Source: Paenibacillus xylanexedens | Lineage (GTDB): Bacteria > Bacillota > Bacilli > Paenibacillales > Paenibacillaceae | DNA length: 64,000 bases | Assembly (NCBI RefSeq): GCF_007680605.1 | Contig: NZ_VEIO01000004.1 | Span: 146,094-210,093, forward strand | Direction: 5' to 3' | Shown here: one piece after another, positions 1 through 7,861 of the stretch | Layout: each line of letters starts with the position of its first letter | Position numbering within the stretch: position 1 is the stretch's first letter | The notes under the pieces: generated by a model | The model's database searches: none | What the model was told of the DNA's origin: nothing | The model's input: the letters and a program-made list of their open reading frames with translations, nothing else | Translations under genes and position numbers: made by a program

Positions 1-202
1 TCGAGTTAAAGAGCTGCGGTCCAATTCCGCCGCCACCTTTGAGCAATTGCGGCGCACTCGTCAGGAAGTGCCAGTTGATCTGGCCGATCCCCCGGAACAG
101 AATAAATCCGAGTAAACCGAGCAAAAGTACAACAATGAATAGAGCCAGAATCACAATGACTACTGTTGCAATTTTATCCGCTGTTTTTGGCTTCATTCTC
201 AT
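1..202 (-). CDS. pstA: Phosphate ABC transporter permease PstA (5' part only)
   Basis: This is the N-terminal 67 residues of a membrane permease; the rest lies beyond the left edge. It starts MRMKPKTADKIA and has one long hydrophobic helix at about residues 10-36, as PstA does. The ATG overlaps the pstC stop in an ATGA arrangement, and an AGGAGG Shine-Dalgarno lies 8 bases upstream inside the end of pstC, so the two are translationally coupled. PstA pairs with PstC to form the channel of the high-affinity PstSCAB phosphate importer; pstB would be expected further left. The identification rests mainly on position after pstS and pstC. Confidence 0.88.
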   Translation of the reverse strand, partial: MRMKPKTADKIATVVIVILALFIVVLLLGLLGFILFRGIGQINWHFLTSAPQLLKGGGGIGPQLFNS

Positions 203-1143
203 ACCCGGTTCCTCCTTTCAAGCAGACGAACCAGAATGACGAAGACAAAGGTCATTACCAGCAGGACAAGCGCCATGCTCCACAATGCATTGTTATGAAC
301 AGAACCCATCGTGGTGTTACCCATACTCAGGGTGATTACACTCGTTAATGTTGAAGCAGATTCGAGCAGGGATGTCGGTACATGAGGCGCATTACCGATA
401 ACCATCTGCACAGCGAGTGCTTCACCGAATGCACGAGCCATACCGAGGACAATACCTGTCAGCAATGCAGGCAACACCGTCGGAATGATTACACGATATA
501 TCGTTTGCCAACGTGTCGCGCCAAGTGCGTAAGAAGATTCACGCAACCCCTTAGGCAAAGCTGACAACGCATCTGCCATAATACTCGTTACAGTAGGCAA
601 TATCATGACGGACAAAACAAGACATCCGGCTGCAATCCCGATTCCTGCTCCTCCGAAAATACTACGCAACATAGGAACAATTACGCTCAGACCGATAAAT
701 CCGTACACGACGGATGGAATACCGGAAAGCAATTCAATTGCAGGTTGCAAAATCTTTTTACCTTTACCCGGTACAATCTCGGTCATAAAGAGCGCCGCAC
801 ACAGACTAAGCGGACTCGCAATCAATGCAGCAAGCAAGGTGGTTGTAAAGGAACCCGTGATGAACGGCAATGCACCATAAACGCCAGGCTCACCTGTTGG
901 ATTCCACGTTTTCCCGAAAATGAATTCACGTACGCTCACGCCATCTTGGAAAAAGGTAGATAATCCTTTGGATGCGACAAAATATACGATGGAAAACATA
1001 ACAACGATCAGGAAAACGACACATATCGACGTGTAGATCCGTCCCGTCCACTCTTCCCAGTAATGTTTCTCTCTCAAGGGCCGGCGTGGTTTCAGTTTAT
1101 TGTTCATTACCGTTCCCCCTTCGGTCTGTTCCATAACAACCAT
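199..1143 (-). CDS. pstC: Phosphate ABC transporter permease PstC
   Basis: Up to 314 residues, the usual PstC length. A basic N-terminus (KLKPRRPLREKHYWEEW) is followed by six predicted membrane segments and the binding-protein-dependent permease loop with the ALGATRWQT motif at about residues 205-215, which contacts the ATPase. Together with PstA it forms the inner-membrane channel for phosphate. It lies about 110 bases after pstS and overlaps pstA by 4 bases. The start is uncertain: ATGs occur at 1143, 1134 (AGAAGG upstream) and 1107 (AAGGGGG 7 bases upstream); 1107 or 1134 are better placed than 1143. Expression should follow the Pho box upstream of pstS, reduced by the hairpin between pstS and pstC. 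Confidence 0.95.
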   Translation of the reverse strand: MVVMEQTEGGTVMNNKLKPRRPLREKHYWEEWTGRIYTSICVVFLIVVMFSIVYFVASKGLSTFFQDGVSVREFIFGKTWNPTGEPGVYGALPFITGSFTTTLLAALIASPLSLCAALFMTEIVPGKGKKILQPAIELLSGIPSVVYGFIGLSVIVPMLRSIFGGAGIGIAAGCLVLSVMILPTVTSIMADALSALPKGLRESSYALGATRWQTIYRVIIPTVLPALLTGIVLGMARAFGEALAVQMVIGNAPHVPTSLLESASTLTSVITLSMGNTTMGSVHNNALWSMALVLLVMTFVFVILVRLLERRNRV

Positions 1144-1197
1144 CCTTCTATAGTAGAATTAGTGCAAAATATGGGATAATTCCTGAGCAAACCGCGC

Positions 1198-1226
1198 AAA
1201 GAGGCAGGACCTGGGTCCGCCTCTTT
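1198..1226 (-). terminator. Hairpin between pstS and pstC (mRNA stabiliser or weak attenuator)
   Basis: A 13-bp stem (AAAGAGGC and GGACC arms, TG loop, one bulged base) lies 27 bases after the pstS stop. On the minus strand no T-run follows, so it is unlikely to be a full terminator. In Bacillus pst operons a processing or stabilising structure after pstS gives excess binding protein; that role is inferred here. Confidence 0.65.
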
Positions 1227-1252
1227 CGCTGTATGCGCAAGTTCAAAGAATG

Positions 1253-2185
1253 TTACTGAGTCACATTACCTGCTGCATCGCGTTTTACTTTCATGCCGGA
1301 TACCGGAATGTAGCCCAGTTCCTTAACGTCATTTTGTTGAACTTCATCGCTCAGCATGTAGTCGAGGAATGCCTTAGTTGCTGCATCCGGCTCACCTTTT
1401 GTATACATGTGTTGGTAAGCCCACACTGGATACGTTCCTGCTTCCACGTTCTCAACTGTAGCTTCAACACCGCCGTATTTCAGAACTTGCAAGCTATCAT
1501 CCAGGTAAGAAAGAGCCAGGTAACCAATTGCTCCTGGAGTCTCGGATACCAGTTTCTTAACTGTACCGGAGGAATCTTCCTGGATCGAACCTTGAATATC
1601 TTCTACTTTCGTTCCCAGCGCAAAGTTCTCGAAAGTTGCGCGCGTACCGGAGCTACCTGGACGGTTAACGATAACGATGGCTTGATCTTTACCGCCAACA
1701 TCTTTCCAGTTCGTGATTTTACCGGAGAAAATATCTACCAGTTGTTCTTTTGTCAAATCCGTAACACCCGCATCTTTGTTGCTTACCGGTGCAATCGCTA
1801 CGACTGCTACTTGGTGGTCAACGAGTTCTTTTGCTTTTGCTTCGTCTTTCAACTTCTCTTCAGCAAATACGTCAGAGTTACCGATTGTTGCTTGTCCTTC
1901 GGAAACTTGTGTCAGGCCCGTACCACTACCTCCACCTTGCACTTGTACCATTACGTTCTTATATTGATCAACTGCCATAAATTTTTGTCCAGCTTGCTCT
2001 ACCAGAGGCTGCAGTGCTGTTGATCCAACAGCTAGAATATTACCGCTGAGTTCAGCAGCAGTATTTTCTCCTGATCCATTACTTGCGGCACCATCTGTAG
2101 TACCTGCGTCGTTTTTCGATCCACATGCTGCAAGCACCAGTACGAACGTTAAGGTCATCAAAATAAACGGCAACTTTTTAAACAT
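1253..2185 (-). CDS. pstS: Phosphate-binding lipoprotein PstS
   Basis: 310 residues. A lipoprotein signal with lipobox LAAC (Cys at about residue 21) is followed by a Gly/Ser/Thr-rich linker and a PBP-like phosphate-binding fold. Conserved PstS stretches are visible: STALQPL near residue 55, GGGSGTGL near residue 85 and NRPGSSGTRATFE near residue 175; the Ser/Thr/Arg residues of these loops bind phosphate in the family. It delivers phosphate to PstCA at the membrane outer face. First gene of the pst operon, with a GGGGGAGG Shine-Dalgarno. A four-repeat Pho box lies about 90-125 bases upstream, so induction by PhoP under phosphate starvation is expected. Confidence 0.96.
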   Translation of the reverse strand: MFKKLPFILMTLTFVLVLAACGSKNDAGTTDGAASNGSGENTAAELSGNILAVGSTALQPLVEQAGQKFMAVDQYKNVMVQVQGGGSGTGLTQVSEGQATIGNSDVFAEEKLKDEAKAKELVDHQVAVVAIAPVSNKDAGVTDLTKEQLVDIFSGKITNWKDVGGKDQAIVIVNRPGSSGTRATFENFALGTKVEDIQGSIQEDSSGTVKKLVSETPGAIGYLALSYLDDSLQVLKYGGVEATVENVEAGTYPVWAYQHMYTKGEPDAATKAFLDYMLSDEVQQNDVKELGYIPVSGMKVKRDAAGNVTQ

Positions 2186-2256
2186 TTTTTGTTTTCCTCC
2201 CCCAATGTAGTGATGGCGTTTTGTGAATTTGTGTGATCACCATCAACTCTTTTATC

Positions 2257-2310
2257 ATTGTAGTTTCGGTATGTCATCTGAAAATCAATGTTTTGTAAAC
2301 GCAATGTTAA
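2257..2310 (-). promoter_or_regulatory. Pho box (four 11-bp-phased PhoP repeats) and -10 of the pst operon
   Basis: Reading the minus strand, four hexamers occur at exact 11-base steps: TTAACA (2305-2310), TTTACA (2294-2299), TTGATT (2283-2288) and ATGACA (2272-2277). The Bacillus PhoP consensus is four TT(A/C/T)A(C/T)A repeats with about 5-base spacers. A -10-like TACAAT (2257-2262) follows 9 bases downstream, the usual placement in PhoP-activated promoters lacking a good -35. Confidence 0.85.
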
Positions 2311-2366
2311 AAATATGGGCTAGGGATTAAAATACGAAACATATTTTTGTGCGCTGGGAGCCGCTT

Positions 2367-2489
2367 CGGGAACGGACGTTGTTTCAATCGCTGTTACCCC
2401 CGGATATATTTGATTTTATATTTAAGAGGAATATATCCGGGGATAAAGGCGAACGCTCCGCTTTTCCACAATCGTTCCGTTCCCTCCGC
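2367..2489 (+). repeat. Dispersed palindromic intergenic repeat, copy A1 (subfamily I)
   Basis: Core begins TCGCTGTTACCCCCGGATAT and closes with ATATCCGGGGATAAAGGCGA, forming a long stem around an A/T-rich loop. The right end (ATCGTTCCGTTCCCTCCGC) matches copy B. The central stem is ATAT-based here where other copies have ATTTT/AAAAT, so pairing is kept while sequence differs. Lies between the pst promoter and the arsB terminator. Edges are approximate. Confidence 0.7.
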
Positions 2490-2586
2490 TACGTCAGCGC
2501 TTATTCGTTCGTTTCTAAAAATGAATCCCTAGCCAAGCTGGAGGCAGAAGGGAAAAGAGCACTTCGTGCAAGCCGTTCAGGTTAAG

Positions 2587-2659
2587 GATTGTTCTTTCGA
2601 TTGCTGATGTCTCTGACAAAGGAGGGCGCTTCGCTTCTCCAAAATTGATTCCGTCCCCT
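2587..2659 (+). repeat. Dispersed repeat, internally deleted copy A2
   Basis: TTGTTCTTTCGATTGCTG is followed after a short gap by GGGCGCTTCGCTTCTCC and a TGATTCCGTCCCC end. These match the two flanks of copy B (11138-11263), but the long central hairpin is missing. It lies about 100 bases from A1, in the same orientation. Confidence 0.5.
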
Positions 2660-2721
2660 GCACTTAATTGCTTAGTTGGTTTCTTCTATAAAAAAGAAAA
2701 ATGGAAACTACATTTAAAAAA

Positions 2722-2782
2722 AATAAAAAAGGCCTTCTCAACGGATGTGTTTAACACATCTGATGAGAAGAGCCTTTTTATC
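2722..2782 (-). terminator. Rho-independent terminator after arsB
   Basis: On the minus strand a stem made of GGC/GCC, TTCTCA/TGAGAA and GATGTGTT/AACACATC segments is followed by TTTTTTATTTTTTTT. It starts about 40 bases past the arsB stop. Confidence 0.9.
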
Positions 2783-2819
2783 ATAACTATTTTAACCATT
2801 TTAAACTCACTGCTTATTG

Positions 2820-4112
2820 TTATCCCAGAATCCACAGCCATAATGCTAATCCTGCCAAAGTGATCAACAATGTTGGGATGGTTAGGATAATGCCTGCCTT
2901 GAAATAATATCCCCATGTAATCTTAACACCCTTGCGAGACAATACATGTAGCCATAACAAGGTTGCCAGTGATCCGATTGGCGTCATCTTCGGACCCAGA
3001 TCAGAGCCAATGACATTGGCATAGATCATGGCTTCCTTTACGATACCCTCCGTGTGTGCACCCTGAATGGCGAGCAAATTGATTAGTACCGTCGGTAAAT
3101 TGTTCATCACGGATGATAATACCGCAGCGATCAGGCCCATACCTAGCGATGCTGCGAACAGACCATAATCAGCTATAGCATCAAGCCAGCTACTCAGATG
3201 ATCCGTTAAACCGGCATTACGCAAACCATAAACAACAATGTACATCCCTACCGAGAAGACAACAATAGACCAAGGGGCTTCCTTAACCACCCTTTTCAAA
3301 TCCACTGCGTCACTCTTGCGTGCAAGTATACCGAAAAGTAGAGCCACCGCACCTACAATAACCGAGACGGGAATAGGGAGGAATTCACTGGAAGCGTACG
3401 CTACGAGCAACAGCCCCAGCATAAACCATGCAATCTTGAATACCCGTGGATCACGGATGGCTTCCTTGGGGTCACGAGCGGCCGTGACATCGTACGTCTG
3501 CGGGATGCTTTTACGATAAAACAAAAACAGCATCGCCGTACTCGCAGCAATAGAGAACAGATTAGGCACCAACATGCGTACCGCATACTCTACAAATGTA
3601 ATGCCAAAGAAATCGGCAGAAACAATATTCACCAAATTGCTGACCACGAGTGGCAATGAGGTCGTATCCGCGATGAAACCACTTGCCATGACAAATGCCA
3701 GCACCATGCGCTCATCAAACTTCAAAGCACGAACCATTGCCAGCACAATCGGCGTCAGAATCAGCGCTGCACCATCATTGGCAAACAAGGCAGACACTGC
3801 GGCCCCCAGAAAAATAGAATAGAGGAATAATTTTCGTCCGTTACCTCCGGCCAGCCGGGCCATATGGAGGGCAGCCCACTCGAAGAATCCGGTCTCGTCC
3901 AAAATCAATGAAATCATAATAATGCCAACAAAGGCCAGCGTAGCATTCCATACAATTGAGGCCACATCCGAAGCATCATTGAAACTAACTACTCCTGCTG
4001 CCAGGGCAAGGATTGCTCCTCCTGAAGCGCTCCAGCCAATCCCGATGCCACGAGGCTGCCAGATCACCATCGTAATGGTCAAAACAAATATTAATATTGC
4101 TACATATACCAT
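2820..4112 (-). CDS. arsB: ArsB-like arsenite/anion efflux membrane protein
   Basis: 430 residues, about the length of ArsB. Hydrophobic throughout with 11-12 predicted membrane helices. ArsB/NhaD superfamily features include FANDGAALILTPIVLAMV near residue 111, GFIADTTSLPLVVSNLVNI near residue 145 and MNNLPTVLINLLAI near residue 330; these hairpin regions form the transport path in the ion-transporter superfamily. ArsB expels As(III)/Sb(III) in exchange for protons, alone or with ArsA. No arsR, arsC or arsA is adjacent, so the substrate is less certain than the fold. GGAGG Shine-Dalgarno 6 bases upstream of the ATG. It follows the chemotaxis gene by about 170 bases on the same strand and ends at a strong terminator. 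Confidence 0.8.
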   Translation of the reverse strand: MVYVAILIFVLTITMVIWQPRGIGIGWSASGGAILALAAGVVSFNDASDVASIVWNATLAFVGIIMISLILDETGFFEWAALHMARLAGGNGRKLFLYSIFLGAAVSALFANDGAALILTPIVLAMVRALKFDERMVLAFVMASGFIADTTSLPLVVSNLVNIVSADFFGITFVEYAVRMLVPNLFSIAASTAMLFLFYRKSIPQTYDVTAARDPKEAIRDPRVFKIAWFMLGLLLVAYASSEFLPIPVSVIVGAVALLFGILARKSDAVDLKRVVKEAPWSIVVFSVGMYIVVYGLRNAGLTDHLSSWLDAIADYGLFAASLGMGLIAAVLSSVMNNLPTVLINLLAIQGAHTEGIVKEAMIYANVIGSDLGPKMTPIGSLATLLWLHVLSRKGVKITWGYYFKAGIILTIPTLLITLAGLALWLWILG

Positions 4113-4281
4113 AGTTCCTCCTGCTGTCCTGACTCAATATGCTTATTGATCATTACATATTTAAAATACATCGCACAATTGCCTGTAAGAACCAGACGAT
4201 ATATTTATACAGGGCTGCAAGAGGAATGTCTATATTTATTTTTTTCTATTATTTTGATAATGGTCGGTTGAACCTTTGCGC

Positions 4282-6379
4282 TCAGGATTTGCTGTTATCT
4301 TTTGCGGGATCATCCATCATTTTGAACATACCCAGCAAACCTTGTAACTGTTCAGCCATACTATTCAAATGTGCAGAGGACGACGCGATTTCCTCAACAG
4401 AAGCCAGTTGTTCTTGCGATGAAGCTGATACGGATTCGGTGCTCGCCGCAGATTCCTGAGTGACGTTCGAAATGTCCGTCATCGTTTGAGCCACATGGGA
4501 GGCACCCTTCTCCAATTGTTTCGTCGTTTCGGTTAGTTCATCCAGCGTATGAACAGCATCCTCCACCGCTTCACGGATTTGGGCAAAGGATTTTCCAGAC
4601 GTATTCACAGCCTGTATCCCCTCACCGACGCGGCTTTGGGCGGCATTCATCGCTGTAAGGGCAGAGTCCATGTCCTGACGAATATTATGCACAAGTTCAC
4701 CAATCTGAGCCGCGGAACTACCCGATTCTTCAGACAGCTTACGTACCTCTCCAGCTACGACTGCAAACCCACGTCCTGCATCCCCTGCTCTTGCTGCTTC
4801 AATAGATGCATTCAGTGCAAGGAGATTGGTCTGTTTCGAAATAGACGCAATGACATCAACCATACTACCGATCTCAACTGAACGGGCGTTAAGGGACTGC
4901 ACAACATCTCCTAACTGTTCTACCGTTTCCTGGATGATATTCATCTGTTCAACAGCCTCTCCCGCTGCTTCATTCCCTGAAGATGCTGCCCCGGAAGTAT
5001 TTCGCATCGCTGTAGTGATGGATTGTACACGCTCTGACATCTGACGAACATCTTCTGCCATACGGCTCATCTGTCCAGAACCATCTTTCACACTATTCAC
5101 TTGTTGCTCTGCACCCTCGGCCAGTTCTTGGATCGCCATAGTTGAATGTTCGATGGCTTTGGTTGTTTGGTCTGCACTCGCAGACAACTCTTGTGAAGAA
5201 GCGGATACTTGCTCTGCCGTTTCCTGCACACCCAGAATCATCATCCGTAAATTATCCACCATACGTTCAAAGTACTTCGCGAGTTCACCCACCTCATCTT
5301 TACGTTTGCTATCCATCTTCACGGTCAGATCACCTTTGCTGACTGCTCGGGCCGATTCTTGCAGACGTTTGATCGGACGAATCATGGAACGCGTAAACCA
5401 GATAATAAAGATAACAGCCAGGAACACAGAAGCCAGTAGAACAATAAGCGTAGCTAATCGAATTTCCTTACTTGCGTCGGTGACTTCACTCTTGAACATC
5501 GTACCTGCAATTTTCCAACCGGTTGCTTCATTGGTAGAGAAGATCATTGTTTTGGCGCGGCCTTCGTAATCATAGTCAAATTGACCTTCCTTGCCATCAT
5601 ACATCTGATCCAACACACCGCTTTTTTCTTGTGTACCTACTTCTTGCACAGGAGAAACAACAACATTTTTATCTTTATCCAGGATAATAACATATCCTTC
5701 TTTGCCCACCTTAATCGAAGCCTGATCCCTTAGATCCGTCAAATCAAGTGACAAGCCAATTACAGCCGATTGATCCTTAAGCGTTTTGGAAATAAAAACA
5801 ACCGCTACGCCATCTGTGTTTTTGGTAACAGGTGAAACGGCTACTGCACCCGGATTAGCCATCGCCAGCTTATACCACTCACGCTCTCTTGGATCAAAAG
5901 CTTCCCCTCGAAGACTGCTTGCTGTTGGTTTTCCGCGAACCATGACTCCTTCTGTCGTTCCTACAAAAATATTCAAAGCATCTGGATGTAGTCCCAGATA
6001 CTGAGCAAGCTTGGCTTGGAGCTCTGTGCTATCATTTTCTCCTTTGATCAAGGACGAATCGAGTGAATCCGAGAAGAAATTGATGTCAAAAATTTTGCTG
6101 TTGACCTGACTTTCTATCATCTTATTGGCCGTACTTACACTCTGCAGAGCACTTTCATTCAGCTGCCCTTGTACCGTATTTTCCGCGATATACAAAGACA
6201 CGAAGCCAATTGCCAAACTTGGTACCAAGAGAACAACCAAAAACGAAACGAGCATTTTATTTCGGATATTCCAAACAAAAGCTTTCTTTTTACTTTTCTT
6301 TTTGTTCTTATTCTCTTTTGTTTTGACAGGTTTGACAGGTTTTTTCGTGTTTTCTTGCTGGTGTTCCGTAGTCTCTTTC
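4282..6379 (-). CDS. Methyl-accepting chemotaxis protein (dCache-HAMP-MA)
   Basis: 699 residues. A very Lys-rich cytoplasmic N-terminus (residues 1-38) precedes TM1 at about 44-65. An extracellular double-Cache sensor covers about 75-300, with the family stretch DPREREWYKLA near residue 167. TM2 is at about 310-332, HAMP at about 335-385 (TRSMIRPIKRLQESA) and the signalling domain at about 400-690. The hairpin tip reads ASISKQTNLLALNASIEAAR, the CheA/CheW-binding region of MCPs. The ligand is unknown; dCache domains often bind amino acids or other small metabolites. Translation starts at a TTG (first base at 6381 on this strand) behind GGGGGAG. Transcribed alone or read through into arsB. Confidence 0.93.
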
Positions 6380-6578
6380 AATCGTTTCTCCCCCTTGTAT
6401 TATGTCACCATGCTCCCAGATATGTATGAACTTCTATTGGTCTATACTATATATCGGCTAATGAAGAGGATTTTTTGAATGAAAATAGAGTTCACGACAA
6501 ACAAGCCACTTCAAGGGGACAGTGACTTGTGCTGTAATGTTATGTTGAATATCCGTTTTTAGTACGGGTGAATGGCAG

Positions 6579-7643
6579 TTATCTCGCTGCTCTGTACGAT
6601 GGACCTGAGTATGGACCGTCAGGAGGCTGTGCTGCGGGTTTACCAAAATAATATCCTTGTGCAAGTTCAATCCCAACCGAACGGCAGAATTCAAACTCCT
6701 CCATTCGTTCGACCCCCTCGGCAAGCACTTTGCCTCCAAATCGATTGGATAATTGAACAATGTTCCTGATCTTCTGCTGTTTCACTTCATCCTGATCACA
6801 ATAGTCGATCAGGCTGCGATCAATTTTCACAAAATCAGGCTCCAAGCGGTTCATTAGTTCGATCGTCGAAAATCCCGCACCTACATCATCCAATGCTACG
6901 GACATACCACGAGAGCGATAGACCTCAAAAATATGCTGCAACGTAGACAGTTGCTGGATCTGTTCCGTTTCCACGACTTCAAAAACGAAATCTTTCGGAT
7001 CGAGCGAGAGACGTTCTATCGCCTCAAATGTATGTGTCAGGCAATATTCAGGGTTATAAATAGAGGAAGGCAGGAAATTAACAAAACGTTTCACACCGCG
7101 AGGCAGATATTTGGCACTTGTCTCAATGGCCTTAATACGGGCAGTGCGATCCAGAAACGAGTGCAGTCCCGTTTCGCGAGCAACTTCAAACAATTCATAG
7201 GAACTAAATGCTCTTCCATGCTCGGCCGGACGAAGCAAAAACTCATATCCGATAATGCACTCTGAGGCATCTACAATCGGTTGCATATAACTGGTAAACT
7301 GGCGCTCTAAAATAGTAGAAACGATATCAGCATATTTGATTCTGGCGTGCTGCATGGATAGACTAATCCACTCTTTCTCAAGATCATCCGTGAGCGGATC
7401 GTTAGCGAATTTTAACTGAACGGCCAAGGAAATCGCTAATAACTTCTCCATCTCTATAATCTCTTCCATCCGATCCTGCAACTCCTGTACATCTGAAAAA
7501 TGGAACCAAAGCATCTTTTCTGAATAATCAACATGCCTTCCCTTGGTTTGCAGCGCTTCCAGCAAAGCAGGGGAGACGGGACGCAGGTACACTGTACCTT
7601 GGCCCTCTATCGGATAGATTGGACTGCAGCCACTGCAATTCAT
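6579..7643 (-). CDS. EAL-domain c-di-GMP phosphodiesterase
   Basis: 354 residues, no signal peptide or membrane helix. The N-terminal 110 residues are unassigned (start MNCSGCSP, with a CxxC). The EAL domain follows at about 112-340. Catalytic and metal-binding positions look intact: EFLLR (134-138, in place of EAL), N189 in VNFLP, E222 in FEVVE, DD 252-253 in DDVGAG, K273 in FVKID, E309 in LAEGVE and Q329 in AQGYY. It is therefore probably an active enzyme hydrolysing c-di-GMP to pGpG, favouring motility. AAGGGGG lies upstream of the ATG. It sits just upstream of the chemotaxis gene on the same strand, which fits a motility role. Confidence 0.88.
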   Translation of the reverse strand: MNCSGCSPIYPIEGQGTVYLRPVSPALLEALQTKGRHVDYSEKMLWFHFSDVQELQDRMEEIIEMEKLLAISLAVQLKFANDPLTDDLEKEWISLSMQHARIKYADIVSTILERQFTSYMQPIVDASECIIGYEFLLRPAEHGRAFSSYELFEVARETGLHSFLDRTARIKAIETSAKYLPRGVKRFVNFLPSSIYNPEYCLTHTFEAIERLSLDPKDFVFEVVETEQIQQLSTLQHIFEVYRSRGMSVALDDVGAGFSTIELMNRLEPDFVKIDRSLIDYCDQDEVKQQKIRNIVQLSNRFGGKVLAEGVERMEEFEFCRSVGIELAQGYYFGKPAAQPPDGPYSGPSYRAAR

Positions 7644-7804
7644 ATAGAACCCCCTTGCCAGTTTATCAAGCTACATCATTAATGTTACCAAGTTTTATAC
7701 CCAAAGTTTGTAAATAGTATATCATGGGTCCAGCAATTAATCTCTAATGTTTTAATGACTTCCTATATGACGCATATAGAAACATTTATATTCTTTCTTG
7801 CCAC

Positions 7805-7837
7805 AAAAAAGACCAGCAGTCTGATGACTGCCAGTCT
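7805..7837 (-). terminator. Terminator after the nucleotide phosphoesterase gene
   Basis: Minus strand: AGACTGGCAGTC and GACTGCTGGTCT arms around ATCA, followed by TTTTTTG, starting about 25 bases past the stop at 7862. Confidence 0.88.
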
Positions 7838-7861
7838 CTCGTCTATACCCTTTATTAGACT

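Noticed and set aside
1250..2023. 257-codon plus-strand open frame
   Set aside because: Lies antisense to pstS; Cys/Phe/Leu-rich and without a start signal. It is a frame shadow.
2341..2660. Riboswitch or small RNA upstream of pstS
   Set aside because: The structure is explained by two copies of the dispersed repeat on the far side of the pst promoter.
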